Below, piece by piece: positions 1-11,429 of a stretch of 64,000 nucleotides of DNA. The stretch is taken from positions 20,220,479-20,284,478 of the forward strand of contig NC_135243.1 of NCBI RefSeq assembly GCF_947623445.1, read 5' to 3'. This DNA comes from Clavelina lepadiformis. Taxonomy: Eukaryota; Chordata; Ascidiacea; Aplousobranchia; Clavelinidae. Position numbers and translations under genes: made by a program. Position 1 is the first letter of the stretch. Each line of letters starts with the position of its first letter. The notes under the pieces are model-generated. The model was not told the origin of the DNA and did not search any database. It worked only from the letters and a program-made list of their open reading frames with translations.

Positions 1-129
1 AATTTCAAAATAAATAAAACGATGTGACTATTTCACCGATGTTTGTTTACTGAAGTTGCTGAATCATAATACGGTGACCAGCAAATTTTCGCTGATGGGT
101 CCATGACTCTCGTTTTAGATGGGGAAAAG

Positions 130-212
130 AAAGCAATGCGTAGGCGAAGTGGTTAACGATGGGGCTCGTATGCTGGAGGTCCCCGGTTCAAATCTTACCA
201 TTGTTTGACTTC
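130..212 (+). repeat. tRNA-like SINE head or tRNA relic
   Basis: An A-box-like stretch (TAGGCGAAGTGGTTAA, about 140-156) is followed at near-tRNA spacing by a good B box (GGTTCAAATCT, 185-195), the two internal pol III promoter elements. I could not fold a complete cloverleaf with a seven-base-pair acceptor stem, so a tRNA-derived SINE head or a decayed tRNA pseudogene is likelier than a working tRNA. Diverged direct repeats that could be its body follow at once. Confidence 0.4.
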
Positions 213-245
213 ACTTTTTGTCCAAATTTATTTTTGATCAAATTT

Positions 246-496
246 AGTCATGAGAGGTAAGAGTTTGGGTCGGAAGGGATTAGTTTTAAATTAATTTTGA
301 TTGTGGGGAATATGTGATTTAAAGTTGAAAAATAGCATTTATTACAATTCGTAGACTACTAGCCTAGCTTAGCAATTTAACTATGAGAAGTGAGAGTTTG
401 GTTCAGAGGAGATCAGTTTTAGGTTAACTTAAACTTTGGAAAAATTGGCATGCCGTTTTAAGTTGAAAATTAGCATACATTTCAATTGACTGACTA
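246..496. repeat. Diverged tandem duplication, unit about 115-120 bp
   Basis: Unit one (246-360) and unit two (378-496) share a row of words in the same order: GAGAGTTTG or AAGAGTTTG, GATCAGTTTTAGGTTAA or GATTAGTTTTAAATTAA, AAGTTGAAAAATAGCAT or AAGTTGAAAATTAGCAT, and a CTGACTAGT or GTAGACTACTAG end. Identity is roughly two thirds by eye. It may be the body of the element whose tRNA-like head lies at 130-212. Confidence 0.55.
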
Positions 497-1107
497 GTGT
501 AATTGCTGTTTACCGTATTCGAATTTTCCTACTTCGGTAAAAATAAGTGTCTACTTCACCGGCCTCCGTTTAACGAAGTAGCTTTTTCCAAATTCGGTAG
601 CTGGTGAAATAGACGCTGTCTAAATAAAAAGACAAAAATATGTAGCCTAAGCCTAACAACTGTTCGTTAAAATAAGACCCTGTTATAGGTTATAGCCTAC
701 ATACTCATATACAGTGTTACCGTCAGCGTTTCAACGCTACGAAACAAATTAAGATTGCATGAATGACAGATGCGGCGAGGTCAAACGTTTGACCTGAATA
801 CGAGCTAGCTTAGTGACCAGTCTAAAAACCTTCCATTGTAATTTTCATTGATTTGCACTTTGCAGTAAATTAAATTTTATCAAGGTTGTTCCATAATAAA
901 GCTCTGTCGTCTGCTCTGTTTCGACAGAATCGTGGGTACGCGCAATGAAAGGTAAAGGCTTGATTTACTGCAATTCTCAAAACAAGGAAAATTTGGTAGA
1001 GTACCCTAGGCCTAGCGCACAGATATCTTTCTTGTTCCTTTCATCAAATTAAAAGGATTTGGTTCAATTTTTCCGTTCAAGGATGGAAATGTATGCTATG
1101 TTAAGAT

Positions 1108-1425
1108 CCTATAATATTTAATATATTAACTACCAATAAACGGTCAAAAGGTTTTCAAATAAGTCCGACTTCAATATTATTTCGCTTTGTCTAAATGCGG
1201 CAGATGCGAACAAATTTGGCACGACACAGGCCTCCGGTGAAAATTTATACTTATATTTTTAGACTTGTCATACCCAATTTAGTAGGGTACTAGATTTACT
1301 ATTATATTAACTTGCAATAACCGGTCAAATAGTTTTCGTATAAATTTGACTTCACTATTCTCTCGTTTTGTCTAAATGCTGTGGATGTGTGACTTTTGCA
1401 ACCAAGCCTGGCCCGGAAAAGTGGC
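1108..1425. repeat. Diverged tandem duplication, unit about 135-180 bp
   Basis: The blocks at 1108-1240 and 1289-1425 match in order: ATATTAACTACCAATAAACG versus ATATTAACTTGCAATAACCG, then GGTCAAA, then a GTTTTC word, GACTTCA, TTTTGTCTAAATGC versus CTTTGTCTAAATGC, and a final GGCC-containing segment. No coding potential is evident. Confidence 0.55.
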
Positions 1426-4382
1426 ATCTTTCCATTATAATTGTAATATTTGGGATAGGTCATAAATAAGGACAAGTAAAGCTCGATTATTTAAACGCAT
1501 TTATCATATTTTTATCTATCGTACAAGTTATCGCCAATTTTTGCTGAAACTTCATCAATAAAACTTTTCTGTTGCTCTTTGCAAACTGCAAAAAAAGTTT
1601 CATCTCGATACTCTTATTTCTTCCCTCTCGATTATTTTTCTGTTATAACAACTCAAATATCTTGTGTGCTAGGTCAGTTCAGGTGAAAAATTTTATCATC
1701 GCCGGAGTGGGATATGTCTCTTTTCGCTGGTGATGGATTGGACATTTTATTCAAATAGGCTAGGTGTGCAATCTTCTATAAAATGCTGTTCTATTATGCG
1801 CCATTGGTTTGTGATGGTATAACAATATGGGCTTACTGGCTTAGTGACAATTTATTGATTTTTATTTCATCGATCCATAATATAAATCGGCGATTTAAAA
1901 TAGTTTAGTCGATTTTTTTCCAGTAGCCTACAAACAATGTTTATATATAACATGTCATCCGATGAGGCTTGAGAATTTTTTTCCGATAGATTTTGATAAC
2001 GTTAGTTACCTTATTTCATAGTTGCCTATTTTCTCTTCTCCGCTATTAGGGCCTAAATCGTTTTACAACACTGTTGAAATCTTTTGGCGTGGTGCTGGTT
2101 ATTAGACTTACAACTAAGTTATTTTATCTAACAATTCTAACTCCATTTAAGTTGAGTTAAACTAATTAAGACATTGAGTCATGGCTCGATGTAAGCTACT
2201 TAGCTACAGATAGTTTATTGCCGTTATAACTAGATAAAGTGAGTTAACGTCACACCACATGTACAGTTTACAGATTACTCTTGCAAATACTCAAACTCTA
2301 ACTCTAAACTCAAACTTAAATACAGATACTTAAACAAATTCAGATTTTGTGTGATAACACATAACATAACACATTTTGTTGAACGCAATCCTATCCAATC
2401 GTTTATAACAAAACCAACTAGAAAGGACAGAAAGGTCAATGAAATAAATGAATACGTCGAGTAGCCTACATCACATCATGTAGATGGAAAACATAAAAAT
2501 CAGGTTTGCGGTATCGTTCTCAACATAATTGAAAGTGCAACCGATCCCTATCCGCTTATTAGTACAATTATTAGCATTAGTGCAATCCCGCTTATTTTAC
2601 TAAATACGACAGAAAAATGCTTTGAAAGATGTTTGCTGATGTCATATTTACAAGAATATTAAACAAAATTTATTTTAAATTTTGGGGTCAAAAAATTAAA
2701 ATTTTCACAAACTTTTTTTGCAAATTTAGTTTTGTTTCATACAGACTGGGATTAGTTTATTTAACTAGAACGTTTTAAACATGACGTACCTGTAGATATG
2801 AACAACCCTAAGGGACGTGCTATAATGCTTTATAGTCATCAAGACAGGCAAAAACTCCCTAGCCTGAATGATTTGTTAAGACAAAATTGTTAATAACGTG
2901 AAATCAACTACGCATAAAAGTCTTGGCGATATTAATATTTCATAATTATTTGCACAAAACCCTTTAGACTAGAATAATTTCAATCATTGTTAACGAATAG
3001 TACGACCCTTCGACGAAATACCGAAGCTAATCTACAATACGTTGACATACAAACCATGTCTCCATACAGGCTATGAACGGCAACTGCATTAATATCATGT
3101 CATGATCAAAGAGTCGTCCGAATGTAGGCCAACATTACTGCCATTGGCAGATATATTTTATTCTGGACACATTGTTTCACTGTCATAAAAGTTATTAACT
3201 TGTACGCTTGGATTTAATACTAAGGGTGCTAATTTTCTGAAACTGCTCATTTTGATGTAATGTGTTTGCATGCATTGTCATAATTTCCTAGCTACAACTT
3301 TACCTGACAAAAAATTGATTTCGGCTATGTAATTCTATTGTATTACATAATAATGTAATATCGGTGTATTTCTGCAACTTGTTTTTTTATGAAAGGTTAC
3401 CTTCTATATGTACATATATATTTGGTTTGACAAATGCTCAAGGTCAAGGAACTAAAGATGCCATTATAGGCAAACTATGTTTTCAAGAAACTTATAATAC
3501 CTGTCACATCTACAACATTTTTTATTATAAAACTTGATAACTGGAACAAAATCACAAGCACTACTATAACCGCTCCAAAGGATATCTTACAGTTTATTTT
3601 ATTGCAACCTACGAAGGAGAAGCAGCCTTCCCCAGAAGTCGACTTTCATTTCATACATCGTTGACTACTTATCAAAGTTTTTAGCAACAAGTAGGGAAAA
3701 TGCATTGTATAAATCTAACATCATGTTATTTTCTATAAGAGAAATTTCTCGTACCTGTGCATTTCTGCTGCAAATAAAATTGAAGAAAGCCATGTCTTTT
3801 AGGGACATGTTGTTCCCAAAATCGAGACAGGCATTTCCCTTGTTTTTTTGAAGTAAATAAACTACTTTTAAGAAGAAACGCAGTTTGTACTGCATGTATA
3901 CATTGCCAACTTTAAAAATTATATACATAACGCTCAGTCAAAAATCATCTATATCCAAAATCCTATATAACAAAGCTTAACAAATTAGATATAGACAAAG
4001 CATAGTGCTGTAAGAGTGATTCAAAGTAATAATATTAGAAACCTGTAGTGATAGAAGTACACATTTGTATGTATGAATCGGTATAGCATAGTACAGCAAT
4101 AATACAGCAGTACGTTTAGCAGCATCTTAATTCTAATGATTTTAAATGCATCCTATTGCATTTAGTTTCAGTTCAGGCAAAACATTGTTGTGCACACAAG
4201 TGGAAGCAATTTAACCAATCTCAAGAGAATAGATTACAGTTATAAAGCAAAAGCATGCAACTAATCAGCTAGAACTACCAGCAATATAAACAAGTATATG
4301 CAGATACATAGAAAATCAAAATGAGAGATTATAATAACAAAGTTTACATTCAGCAGCATGCACTAACTCTCAGTTTTAGCCA

Positions 4383-6881
4383 TTAGACTGTGGCAGTTCC
4401 ATGGACCCTAAACCTGTAAACACAGGTAAAGTGCGGGTTGCCCCAATTACTACTGATACGCAGTTCCACAAACTTGTAATGACCTTTTTCTTGCAGTTTC
4501 TTATTCGCTGTGAATTCTTGAATTGGGCTACCATCTCTTTCGTAGCGATAAGTTCCCAATAATTCTCCTTCGTAACTGGAAGCATCTTCTAGTCCAAACA
4601 CTGCAAAGTCTTTTGGCGCACTTGAAATGTTATTGTGCAAAGCTATTGACTTAGAGATGTGCTCAAGGGTAAATGAGCTTGGATAGATACTTTCTGAAAG
4701 ACTGATAACAATATAACCTTGAGAACCCTTAAATGCCCAACATTCTCCAGGCATTACTCCCGGCTGTATGACTGATCTTGGTGTGTTGACGTTATAGTAA
4801 ATTGGAATCCCTAAAATACTAACTACAGCTGTACGATGCTGGTAGGTATCCGAACAGCGTGTATTTACTATAGCGCCACCCGATGTTTCCAATGCAAAAT
4901 CTGGTTTTCCAACTTTGTCTGCATTATAACTGTCAAGTGCTTGAACAATCCATTGTTTCACTAATACTTCTGTTAGTTTTGAAGAATGCGATTCCCTCTC
5001 ATGTGAAACAATTGTGTCCAAAGTTACAGAAGATCGCTTGGAATTATACTCTTTTTGCAGTGTTTCTTGAACTCTTTGCAAATTCGCTTTCATGTCAATA
5101 GAAGCCTGGGTTAAGTTTGTGTTGACCTGCTGCAGTAATTGCTGAACTTCCATATTTTGAACAAATCCTCGTTTTTGCAGCCATTCCAGAAACACCAGCG
5201 CGAGATGATGATACCTGCTTTTTGATATATCTTGACTGGGCAAGTTTGCAGTCGTACCTTTCTGTAAAAGTAATAAAAAGTTCTCAACGAACTGGTCATT
5301 CACCAAGTTCTGAACGTAAGTGGTATTCCCTGAGTACGTATCGATGGATAATTTCAAGTTTCTGTATTCCTGGTGAATTTCATCAACTTTCTTATCAAGT
5401 GAGGCAATATTTTCTTCAAATCCAGACATCTTTGACAGTTGATTACTAATGTCTTTCTTCACAGTGTTGTCAATCTGTTCCAACGTTAATTTCAAGCTTT
5501 CCAATTGTTTTGAGTCCCTTGACTGGTATTCTTCTATACGTGCTATTTCAACCTGAAGGTCTTTCAATTTGCTCTCAAGTGTTGCATAGCTAGTGGTAAG
5601 TTTTTGAGAAAGAGATTTTTCAATCGTGTTATCAATGGCAGCAATGACTTCCTGGTAATCTTCAACGTACTTCTGTTTATCTTTCTGAAAATTACTTTCT
5701 AGCACAGCAACCTTACCACTTGTCGATGCATAGAGATCAGCATACTTTAACTCCTGCTGTCTCATAGAAAATTCAAGTTCTTTAAATAACTTGTACATTC
5801 CATTAACATTTGTTTCAGATTGGGAATGTTCAGGTCGAGGTGTTTGTAAATAAGGAAAAACATCAAAGGTAGTAACAGTCGAATAACAGACAAAAGCAAT
5901 TGAAATAAGAGCCATTGTGTACAGTAAAAGACGTAACAGTCTTGTGCCCTGCAGCAAAAAATATTTACCATCCACTTTTACTCTCATCGCCCAAATATCA
6001 AAAAGAAGAACTCTCGCTATATTTTGATAAAAGTGTTTCCCAATGAACCACACAGGCTTTGCAGCAACAGCAAACAAAGTTTGCATCATATGAAAAAGAA
6101 AGAATATACTGTTTCCCAGAAGACCATGACTAGATGTATCTTTACTTGATCCCCTTACACGGATATTGGGCTTAAGCTCTGATTTCAATTCATCATCTGA
6201 AAACAACTCGCTTTCATCACTTCCGAATCTTTTCCGTTCTTCCAAAGATGTTTTGATTCCAACGTCACCAGCTTCCACATGCTTATGCTTGATATGGCGT
6301 TTATGCAAATCCAAATTTTGCTTAAAGGGTGCCTGGCTGCATTCATCACCTTTTGTGTATCTATTGCTTTCAAAACTTGCCTTTTCCTGTAATTGGTTAC
6401 TTGTCGAATATTCACCATTATCCATTCCATAAGTATGCAGTATTTTTTGTTTTTGTCCGGATGCAACGGTTTGAGTTAAAAAGGGGATAGAGGGAGAAGT
6501 TTCCGACTTACTGTAGTTGGTGGAATATGCAAGAACTGACTGTTTCTTTGTGAATTGTAGCTTTTTAAAAACGTTAGACCGATGTTCATCTGATTGCTGT
6601 AAAACACTTTGAACCTTAAAAGGTGAACCTGAATGTTTGCGTCGACGACGGAAACTTGTATTCCCGCCAGTCTCTCTGTATGACTTCTGTCTTTCGCTAT
6701 TTCGAGACACCCGGCTTAAGTTAGAATCAATCGAGACAGTGTCATCATTATCACTTGTTGCAGAGTCCAGGACATTTGTCGTTTCACCATTTTCACCAAG
6801 ATGTCTATAGTATCCACTTGCATGTAGCCGTTCACTTTGTCTTATCGGTCCGATATGCTCTTTACCACGAGTACGAGACAT
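4383..6881 (-). CDS. SUN-domain nuclear envelope protein (SUN1/SUN2 type)
   Basis: One uninterrupted 832-residue frame. SUN proteins sit in the inner nuclear membrane and bind KASH proteins in the perinuclear space, forming LINC bridges between lamina and cytoskeleton. The order is typical: a basic, serine-rich nucleoplasmic part (about 1-250), a weakly hydrophobic stretch (about 254-275), a strong membrane segment (about 314-334), lumenal coiled coils (about 364-515 and 590-640) and a C-terminal SUN domain (about 665-832) that closely follows vertebrate SUN2. The cysteine that makes the disulfide to KASH peptides is present (NTRCSDTY), as are the pair expected to form the internal disulfide (GECWAF, FTCVYRF) and the C-terminal YRFRVHG. 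The ATG is the first after an in-frame gap and gives MSRTRGKEH. It lies 37 nt below the stop of the MOSPD-like gene on the same strand, so it is probably the second cistron of an operon. Having no intron at this length is unusual for the family. Function is very secure; SUN1 versus SUN2 orthology is not. Confidence 0.96.
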   Translation of the reverse strand: MSRTRGKEHIGPIRQSERLHASGYYRHLGENGETTNVLDSATSDNDDTVSIDSNLSRVSRNSERQKSYRETGGNTSFRRRRKHSGSPFKVQSVLQQSDEHRSNVFKKLQFTKKQSVLAYSTNYSKSETSPSIPFLTQTVASGQKQKILHTYGMDNGEYSTSNQLQEKASFESNRYTKGDECSQAPFKQNLDLHKRHIKHKHVEAGDVGIKTSLEERKRFGSDESELFSDDELKSELKPNIRVRGSSKDTSSHGLLGNSIFFLFHMMQTLFAVAAKPVWFIGKHFYQNIARVLLFDIWAMRVKVDGKYFLLQGTRLLRLLLYTMALISIAFVCYSTVTTFDVFPYLQTPRPEHSQSETNVNGMYKLFKELEFSMRQQELKYADLYASTSGKVAVLESNFQKDKQKYVEDYQEVIAAIDNTIEKSLSQKLTTSYATLESKLKDLQVEIARIEEYQSRDSKQLESLKLTLEQIDNTVKKDISNQLSKMSGFEENIASLDKKVDEIHQEYRNLKLSIDTYSGNTTYVQNLVNDQFVENFLLLLQKGTTANLPSQDISKSRYHHLALVFLEWLQKRGFVQNMEVQQLLQQVNTNLTQASIDMKANLQRVQETLQKEYNSKRSSVTLDTIVSHERESHSSKLTEVLVKQWIVQALDSYNADKVGKPDFALETSGGAIVNTRCSDTYQHRTAVVSILGIPIYYNVNTPRSVIQPGVMPGECWAFKGSQGYIVISLSESIYPSSFTLEHISKSIALHNNISSAPKDFAVFGLEDASSYEGELLGTYRYERDGSPIQEFTANKKLQEKGHYKFVELRISSNWGNPHFTCVYRFRVHGTATV

Positions 6882-6918
6882 GATGATTTCAAATAAATTA
6901 GCTCAATCCAATTGAATA
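6882..6918 (-). promoter_or_regulatory. 37-nt intercistronic gap, candidate trans-splice acceptor
   Basis: Only 37 nt separate the MOSPD-like TAA from the SUN ATG, too little for an independent promoter plus poly(A) site. The only AG on the transcribed strand within the gap is at 6903-6902 (GGATTGAG, then CTAATTT), 20-odd nt before the SUN ATG. If the pair is an operon resolved by spliced-leader addition, as known for Ciona, this is the likeliest acceptor. It lacks a strong pyrimidine tract, so the exact site is uncertain. Confidence 0.5.
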
Positions 6919-7632
6919 TTAAATTTTATAGAATATTGCTGATGTAACTAGACCAAGAATGTAGCATGCCAGCATTTTCTGATATGCTGTTACAGAAAAA
7001 TAGGTTGGTATAATGCTCTTCGTGTTTTCTTCACCAACAGTGTGAGCAATTAATGGCAATATACAGATAACTGCAACAGATACCAGAAGTAACTGACTAC
7101 TAAGACCACCTACGATTTCAGTTTTCTGATGGACAACAGACTGACTGTTGACAGATTCAGAAATTGTACTTTTACTGATTGAATCACTTCTGCTTTGGTT
7201 GGATTGTGACAAAAGTATTGCTTCAATTTCTTTCACACCAAGCAAGTTGGATGAAGCTTGCAGCAATGAAGGTGACTGGTCAATTTGATAAATCTCAACA
7301 CGAAATTTGTTGGAGATGCCAACAGTAGGAGAATCAAAGTTTGAGCGCCGAATAACAATGTCAATACAGCAATGTTGCTTGATACGGCCACGAGTTTCGC
7401 TCACTATATAGCAGTCAGGTGCGGTGGATAACACTTTAAAGCTGACTGGAAAATCGTAAGGATTGTACACTGTCAAAACCCGTTTATGCGATTCTCCATC
7501 ATCGCTATAGAATAGAAGTTTATCAGGAGAAACAAATATTGGAAGTTTCTTGTTCTCAATTAGTGACGTTGCATGCCTACTGCCAGCAGAAGATGCTTCC
7601 GTGCTTGATGAGAAACGTTTTGGCTTGGACAT
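6919..7632 (-). CDS. MOSPD1/MOSPD3-like ER membrane MSP-domain protein
   Basis: A single-exon frame of 237 residues. An N-terminal major sperm protein domain (about 30-120) opens with LPIFVSPDKLLFYSDD and holds VYNPYDFPVSFKVL and the HCCIDIVIRR strand, close to vertebrate MOSPD1. A serine-rich linker follows, then two C-terminal membrane segments (about 180-200 and 215-235) ending YILGLVTSAIFYKI, matching the family tail. MOSPD1 and MOSPD3 are VAP-like ER membrane proteins that recruit partners carrying FFNT-type motifs at contact sites; that role is taken from the family. It lacks the CRAL-TRIO domain of MOSPD2. It is the upstream member of the pair with the SUN gene. Upstream, a TTTTTCAG and a TTAAATGCAG lie within about 50 nt of the ATG and could be splice or trans-splice acceptors. 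Confidence 0.93.
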   Translation of the reverse strand: MSKPKRFSSSTEASSAGSRHATSLIENKKLPIFVSPDKLLFYSDDGESHKRVLTVYNPYDFPVSFKVLSTAPDCYIVSETRGRIKQHCCIDIVIRRSNFDSPTVGISNKFRVEIYQIDQSPSLLQASSNLLGVKEIEAILLSQSNQSRSDSISKSTISESVNSQSVVHQKTEIVGGLSSQLLLVSVAVICILPLIAHTVGEENTKSIIPTYFSVTAYQKMLACYILGLVTSAIFYKI

Positions 7633-8085
7633 TCACCATTGGCAGCCAGTCTGCATTTAATTGACAAAATTTTTCTGAAAAAGATTTCATATATATTAGG
7701 GACATTAGGAATATACCAAAGGCATTATGCCAATCGTAATCTCCAAAAAAAGGAGAATCAGTGCCTGTTTTTGTCTAAACAAGCCAAAATGTGAACAGGC
7801 TCCGTGTCATGCCTAAATCAAACCGAGTTCATGCCGCTTGACCGTAAGTCACACCAAAAATCTTCGCTGTAAGTCACGTGGAATGCACACAGGTCGTTTG
7901 ATAACCTACACAGGCTACAAAGCAAAAGTTTTGTAAACTACCATAGCTTATATCAGCTTTATAGTTTAAACTGCCTCATAAAATGATCAACGCACACTAA
8001 AATTTGACTACTTAATACACAAACCAAACAAAAGTTTAGCTATAATAAACAGTAGCGCCCTGCTTGTCGCTAGAGCCATAATTAT

Positions 8086-8524
8086 TACCACAAATGAGGT
8101 GTTATTTCCACAGAATACTTTATAAATGTGCATGCAGCGGCTTACAACTTTTGAGGTGTGAGCTGGCTACATCTCTTTGTTGTAGCAGCAGCAGTGGTGA
8201 CCTCAAGTTGAAATGCACATGCAACCTGATGCTGATAAACTCAAACGATTGTCTGTTGTTCCTGTCTCTCTCATTCACACCTGGCGCTAATCATTCTTCT
8301 TCGTCTTCCAAGACGCTCTCATAATTGCTTATGCTGCTCGTGACGAATCAACAGAGTCAACACCATAGATGACCTCACAAGGGAGGAAGCTGTGTAGAGT
8401 GCTATAACTACCGGTATAACTGGTTCCACAAATGAGAAGATACTTTCACAGATTCCTTTATAAATGTGCAACTGTTTAGCCTACAACCTGGTGTGAGCTG
8501 GCCACATCTCTTTGGTTGTAACTA
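8086..8524. repeat. Diverged direct repeat with TATAAAT in each copy
   Basis: 8086-8190 and 8422-8524 share, in order, CCACAAATGAG, ATTTCCACAGA or CTTTCACAGA, CTTTATAAATGTGCA, CCTACAACCT or CTTACAACTT, GGTGTGAGCTGG and CACATCTCTTTG or TACATCTCTTTG, at roughly 75 percent identity by eye. The conserved TATAAAT could act as a TATA box, but no gene follows on either strand. Probably an old local duplication. Confidence 0.55.
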
Positions 8525-10219
8525 GCTAGCGGCAACTAAAAAACCAACTAAAGAATTTGTAGCTTTTGCTTGAGCACCAATTCAAAATAAATCAAGAAAT
8601 AATTGAGGCTTCATTACACGCTACAATTTGTGTCTTTGAACGCACGATTTCTTGTCGAAAACTGCCCTAGGCTACTTCTGCGCTTTCCTGTTGGGCGCAG
8701 GCCAATAATCCTAAGCTGTGCAAAACGACTGAATGTCGGCTCTTCTACTGTTATACATAACGTAGGTTATGTGCGGGCTACCCCAGAGCGCAGTCACATA
8801 AGTAGTTGGATACCGTTAGCAAGACTAGTGTAGCCAATTGCTAAATCAAAACAAATTTGAGTAAGACACCTTTATGACGTTGCTAAAAGATTGAATCAAC
8901 GTTTCAATGCATCATAATGTCAAAATGCATTATTACATAACAGAAAAAGAACACTTTGCTTTTTTAAGGCTTGCATATTATAATTAAATAATTACGGAAA
9001 AGTTTACTGCTTTCTATTTCGTCTTCAAATGCATTATAAAAACCTTCAGGAATAAACATTGTTTTTCGAACAAAGAACGACCTGCTCAAACGTGATTTAA
9101 AATTTTCCATCAACAAATACAACTAACATAAACATCAGAAACACATACAAATAATTCAATTCGTTCAATTTAATTCAATTCAATTCAATTTAATTCGTTG
9201 ATCAAATCAATCCAAAAAATTCAACATTTCAGTGCAAACTGTAGAATGTTGCCAATCTCAAGGACATGATACTCGAAAACTCTTTGTAAAAACCAAAAAA
9301 CTAGCATTCATTATGTAGTGTTTGCAAACCTTTTGAGTAATACTTTTTCCATTCATTGATGTTCCCAGACTGTTTGTGAGTATATTTCTTGTTATGTTTT
9401 GCTATAACAAGATTAGCACCGTTTTATCCCCACAGTCAATGGCGAAAAATTAAATAATAACTACTGTACTTTAAGTAAGACCCATCACTGGGAGCTGGAA
9501 AGTGGGAAATAAAACAACTAAAAGAATGAGTGATGTGGCGAAGAAACTCTGCTCCACAAAAAAATGATAGCAAGGACAAATTTTCCTTTGTTGAGAATAT
9601 CAAAAGCAATGTAAAAGCGAAGGGTTGTCACTGAATCGTTCCGGAATAGATAGAGCTATTCAGGTTGTCGACGTACCAGTACGGCATTCGGGTAAAAGTA
9701 CTTTACATAGAAGAGTAACTTATTACACAAATTTAAAACAATTAATGATTTTAAACCGTTATGAAACCGATTTTATAAGTTCTTCCGGGGCTGCATATCT
9801 GTGATTAATTTGTTGTTTTTTTATTTTTTTTTCGTTTTTTTGTTTGGAATTGTGCGTATGCTGATAATTAGAATGATTAGTGATTTGATGTGTTTGCTGG
9901 TCGCTAAATACAACCAGAGAGATGCCGCCATCTTGCACCTATATAGATGAATAGCGCTTTGTCATATTAAATATCATCGAAAAGCGTATACGTTTGTGGT
10001 AGGACTACCTTTTAAACTAGTTACGGTAAGGGAGTGGGTACAATAACATCGACGTTCTCGATTGTCAATTTAAAATTTAATAAACCCAAAAAAACATTTA
10101 GAGATCAAACGATTGCATTTTCCGTAAAATTATTTCTGTTGTCTACAGATTTTTTCTGCAGTCTGCGCATAGATATCACATAACACGCATAGATATTAGG
10201 CTACATTGGATATAATAAC

Positions 10220-10413
10220 TAGGGCAACCAGTTTTTTGACCTAAAAAGTTTAAATTTTGACCTTATTTTGACCTAACATAACATTTTGACTTTATTTGAC
10301 CTAATAACTTCTATACCACACGTCGTACAAAGCTGAAATTTGTTTTGTGCTTGTTTGATAGCATTCTGAGCAGGTTAAAAAAAAATTGACCATATTGACT
10401 TTTGGTTGCCCTA
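10220..10413. mobile_element. hAT-type MITE, 194 bp
   Basis: The ends are inverted copies of TAGGGCAACCA, and the element is flanked by a perfect 8-bp target-site duplication ATAATAAC (10212-10219 and 10414-10421). An 8-bp duplication with TAGGG-type or CAGGG-type ends is characteristic of the hAT superfamily. No coding capacity. Inside are several TGACCT words, two of them spaced as a DR5 (10258-10274). Confidence 0.85.
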
Positions 10414-11080
10414 ATAATAACCTACGGTCTTAATTCGGTTCCAACAAAAAAGTTAAACCACTTTTAGCGCTGCTAAGCATGTCCTCGACGTTTCTTTATA
10501 TCGTTGGTTTCAATTATGTTTTTGGTGTAAATATTCATAATTTCATTCATGTATGTTTTGTGGTTTGCTCTGTAGGCAATCAGCAGTATGTGAAAATTTG
10601 TGAAGAATTCGGGAGTTTTAACATAGATATTACTTGACAATGTAATACAGGCCCGTAATTAGGCTAGGGGCCTAATTACTAATATATAATATTACGTAAC
10701 GTTTTTGTCTGACACATTTTTCACCATAACCGCCACGACTGTATACTGTATAGTGCTTATCGCCACAGACTAAAATCATCCTGTAATCGCCTATGTTTAA
10801 CAACGGGTAAAATACTGTAACTGCTGACACTTTAGCCAACCATTCGATATTATCACAATATTTATCCTTGGTCTGAGGAAAGTTTTTGCACAGCTTAAGA
10901 TGATTCCTCACCGCTAAAGCTCTGGTTACCGAACTTGTTTTCTTGCAAGTTCTGATGGATACACATTTTTTATTTGTTTTATTGCCGAAATTTGAAACTG
11001 TTCATCAGACAATAGGACCACTGGACCAAACCTAGCGTTATTCATACCTTGCACAGAGATATTATAATTGCAGCGCAACT

Positions 11081-11128
11081 GGGAATCGAGCCTGGCTTGC
11101 ATATTTACGAGCAAGGCACCTTGCTACA
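11081..11128 (-). repeat. tRNA-like pol III box pair on the minus strand
   Basis: On the minus strand an A-box-like TGTAGCAAGGTG (11128-11117) is followed by a B-box-like GGCTCGATTCCC (11092-11081), at about the spacing found in tRNA genes. An acceptor stem could not be paired convincingly, so this is called a tRNA-derived SINE relic or tRNA pseudogene. Confidence 0.35.
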
Positions 11129-11429
11129 ACGAATCGAGACCGACATGTGACCAACAATACTTGTCAGTGACAGGCACTTACTGTTTGAGTTGGTATTTTG
11201 CATAGCGTTATTCTTCCTCAAATGTTACTAACAGTTCTGTTTCTACTGAAAAATCGTTCGCCTCGTGTCGTATCGAGGCAAAACGACACAAATCGTATCG
11301 TATTTGTGCCAAGGTATTTCGTCAGCTACTAAAAACCTAGAACATACACCTACTCCAAGATTGATAATTCTTTTTCTTACGGATTTTTCATAACAAATGA
11401 AAATTAATATATGAAAGCAAGCAAAGTAA

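Larger units (their letters stand above)
1..4382. other. Gene-poor stretch left of the SUN gene
   Basis: No convincing coding exon was found. The stretch holds a tRNA-like relic (130-212), a diverged tandem duplication (246-360 and 378-496), a second one (1108-1240 and 1289-1425) and otherwise AT-rich unique-looking DNA. The part just below 4383 is probably the 3' UTR and downstream flank of the minus-strand SUN gene. An 87-codon minus-strand reading frame at 3665-3928 has no recognisable family. Confidence 0.6.

Noticed and set aside
10672-11114. Two minus-strand frames of 79 and 62 codons
   Set aside because: No domain is recognisable, and the second overlaps the tRNA-like relic.
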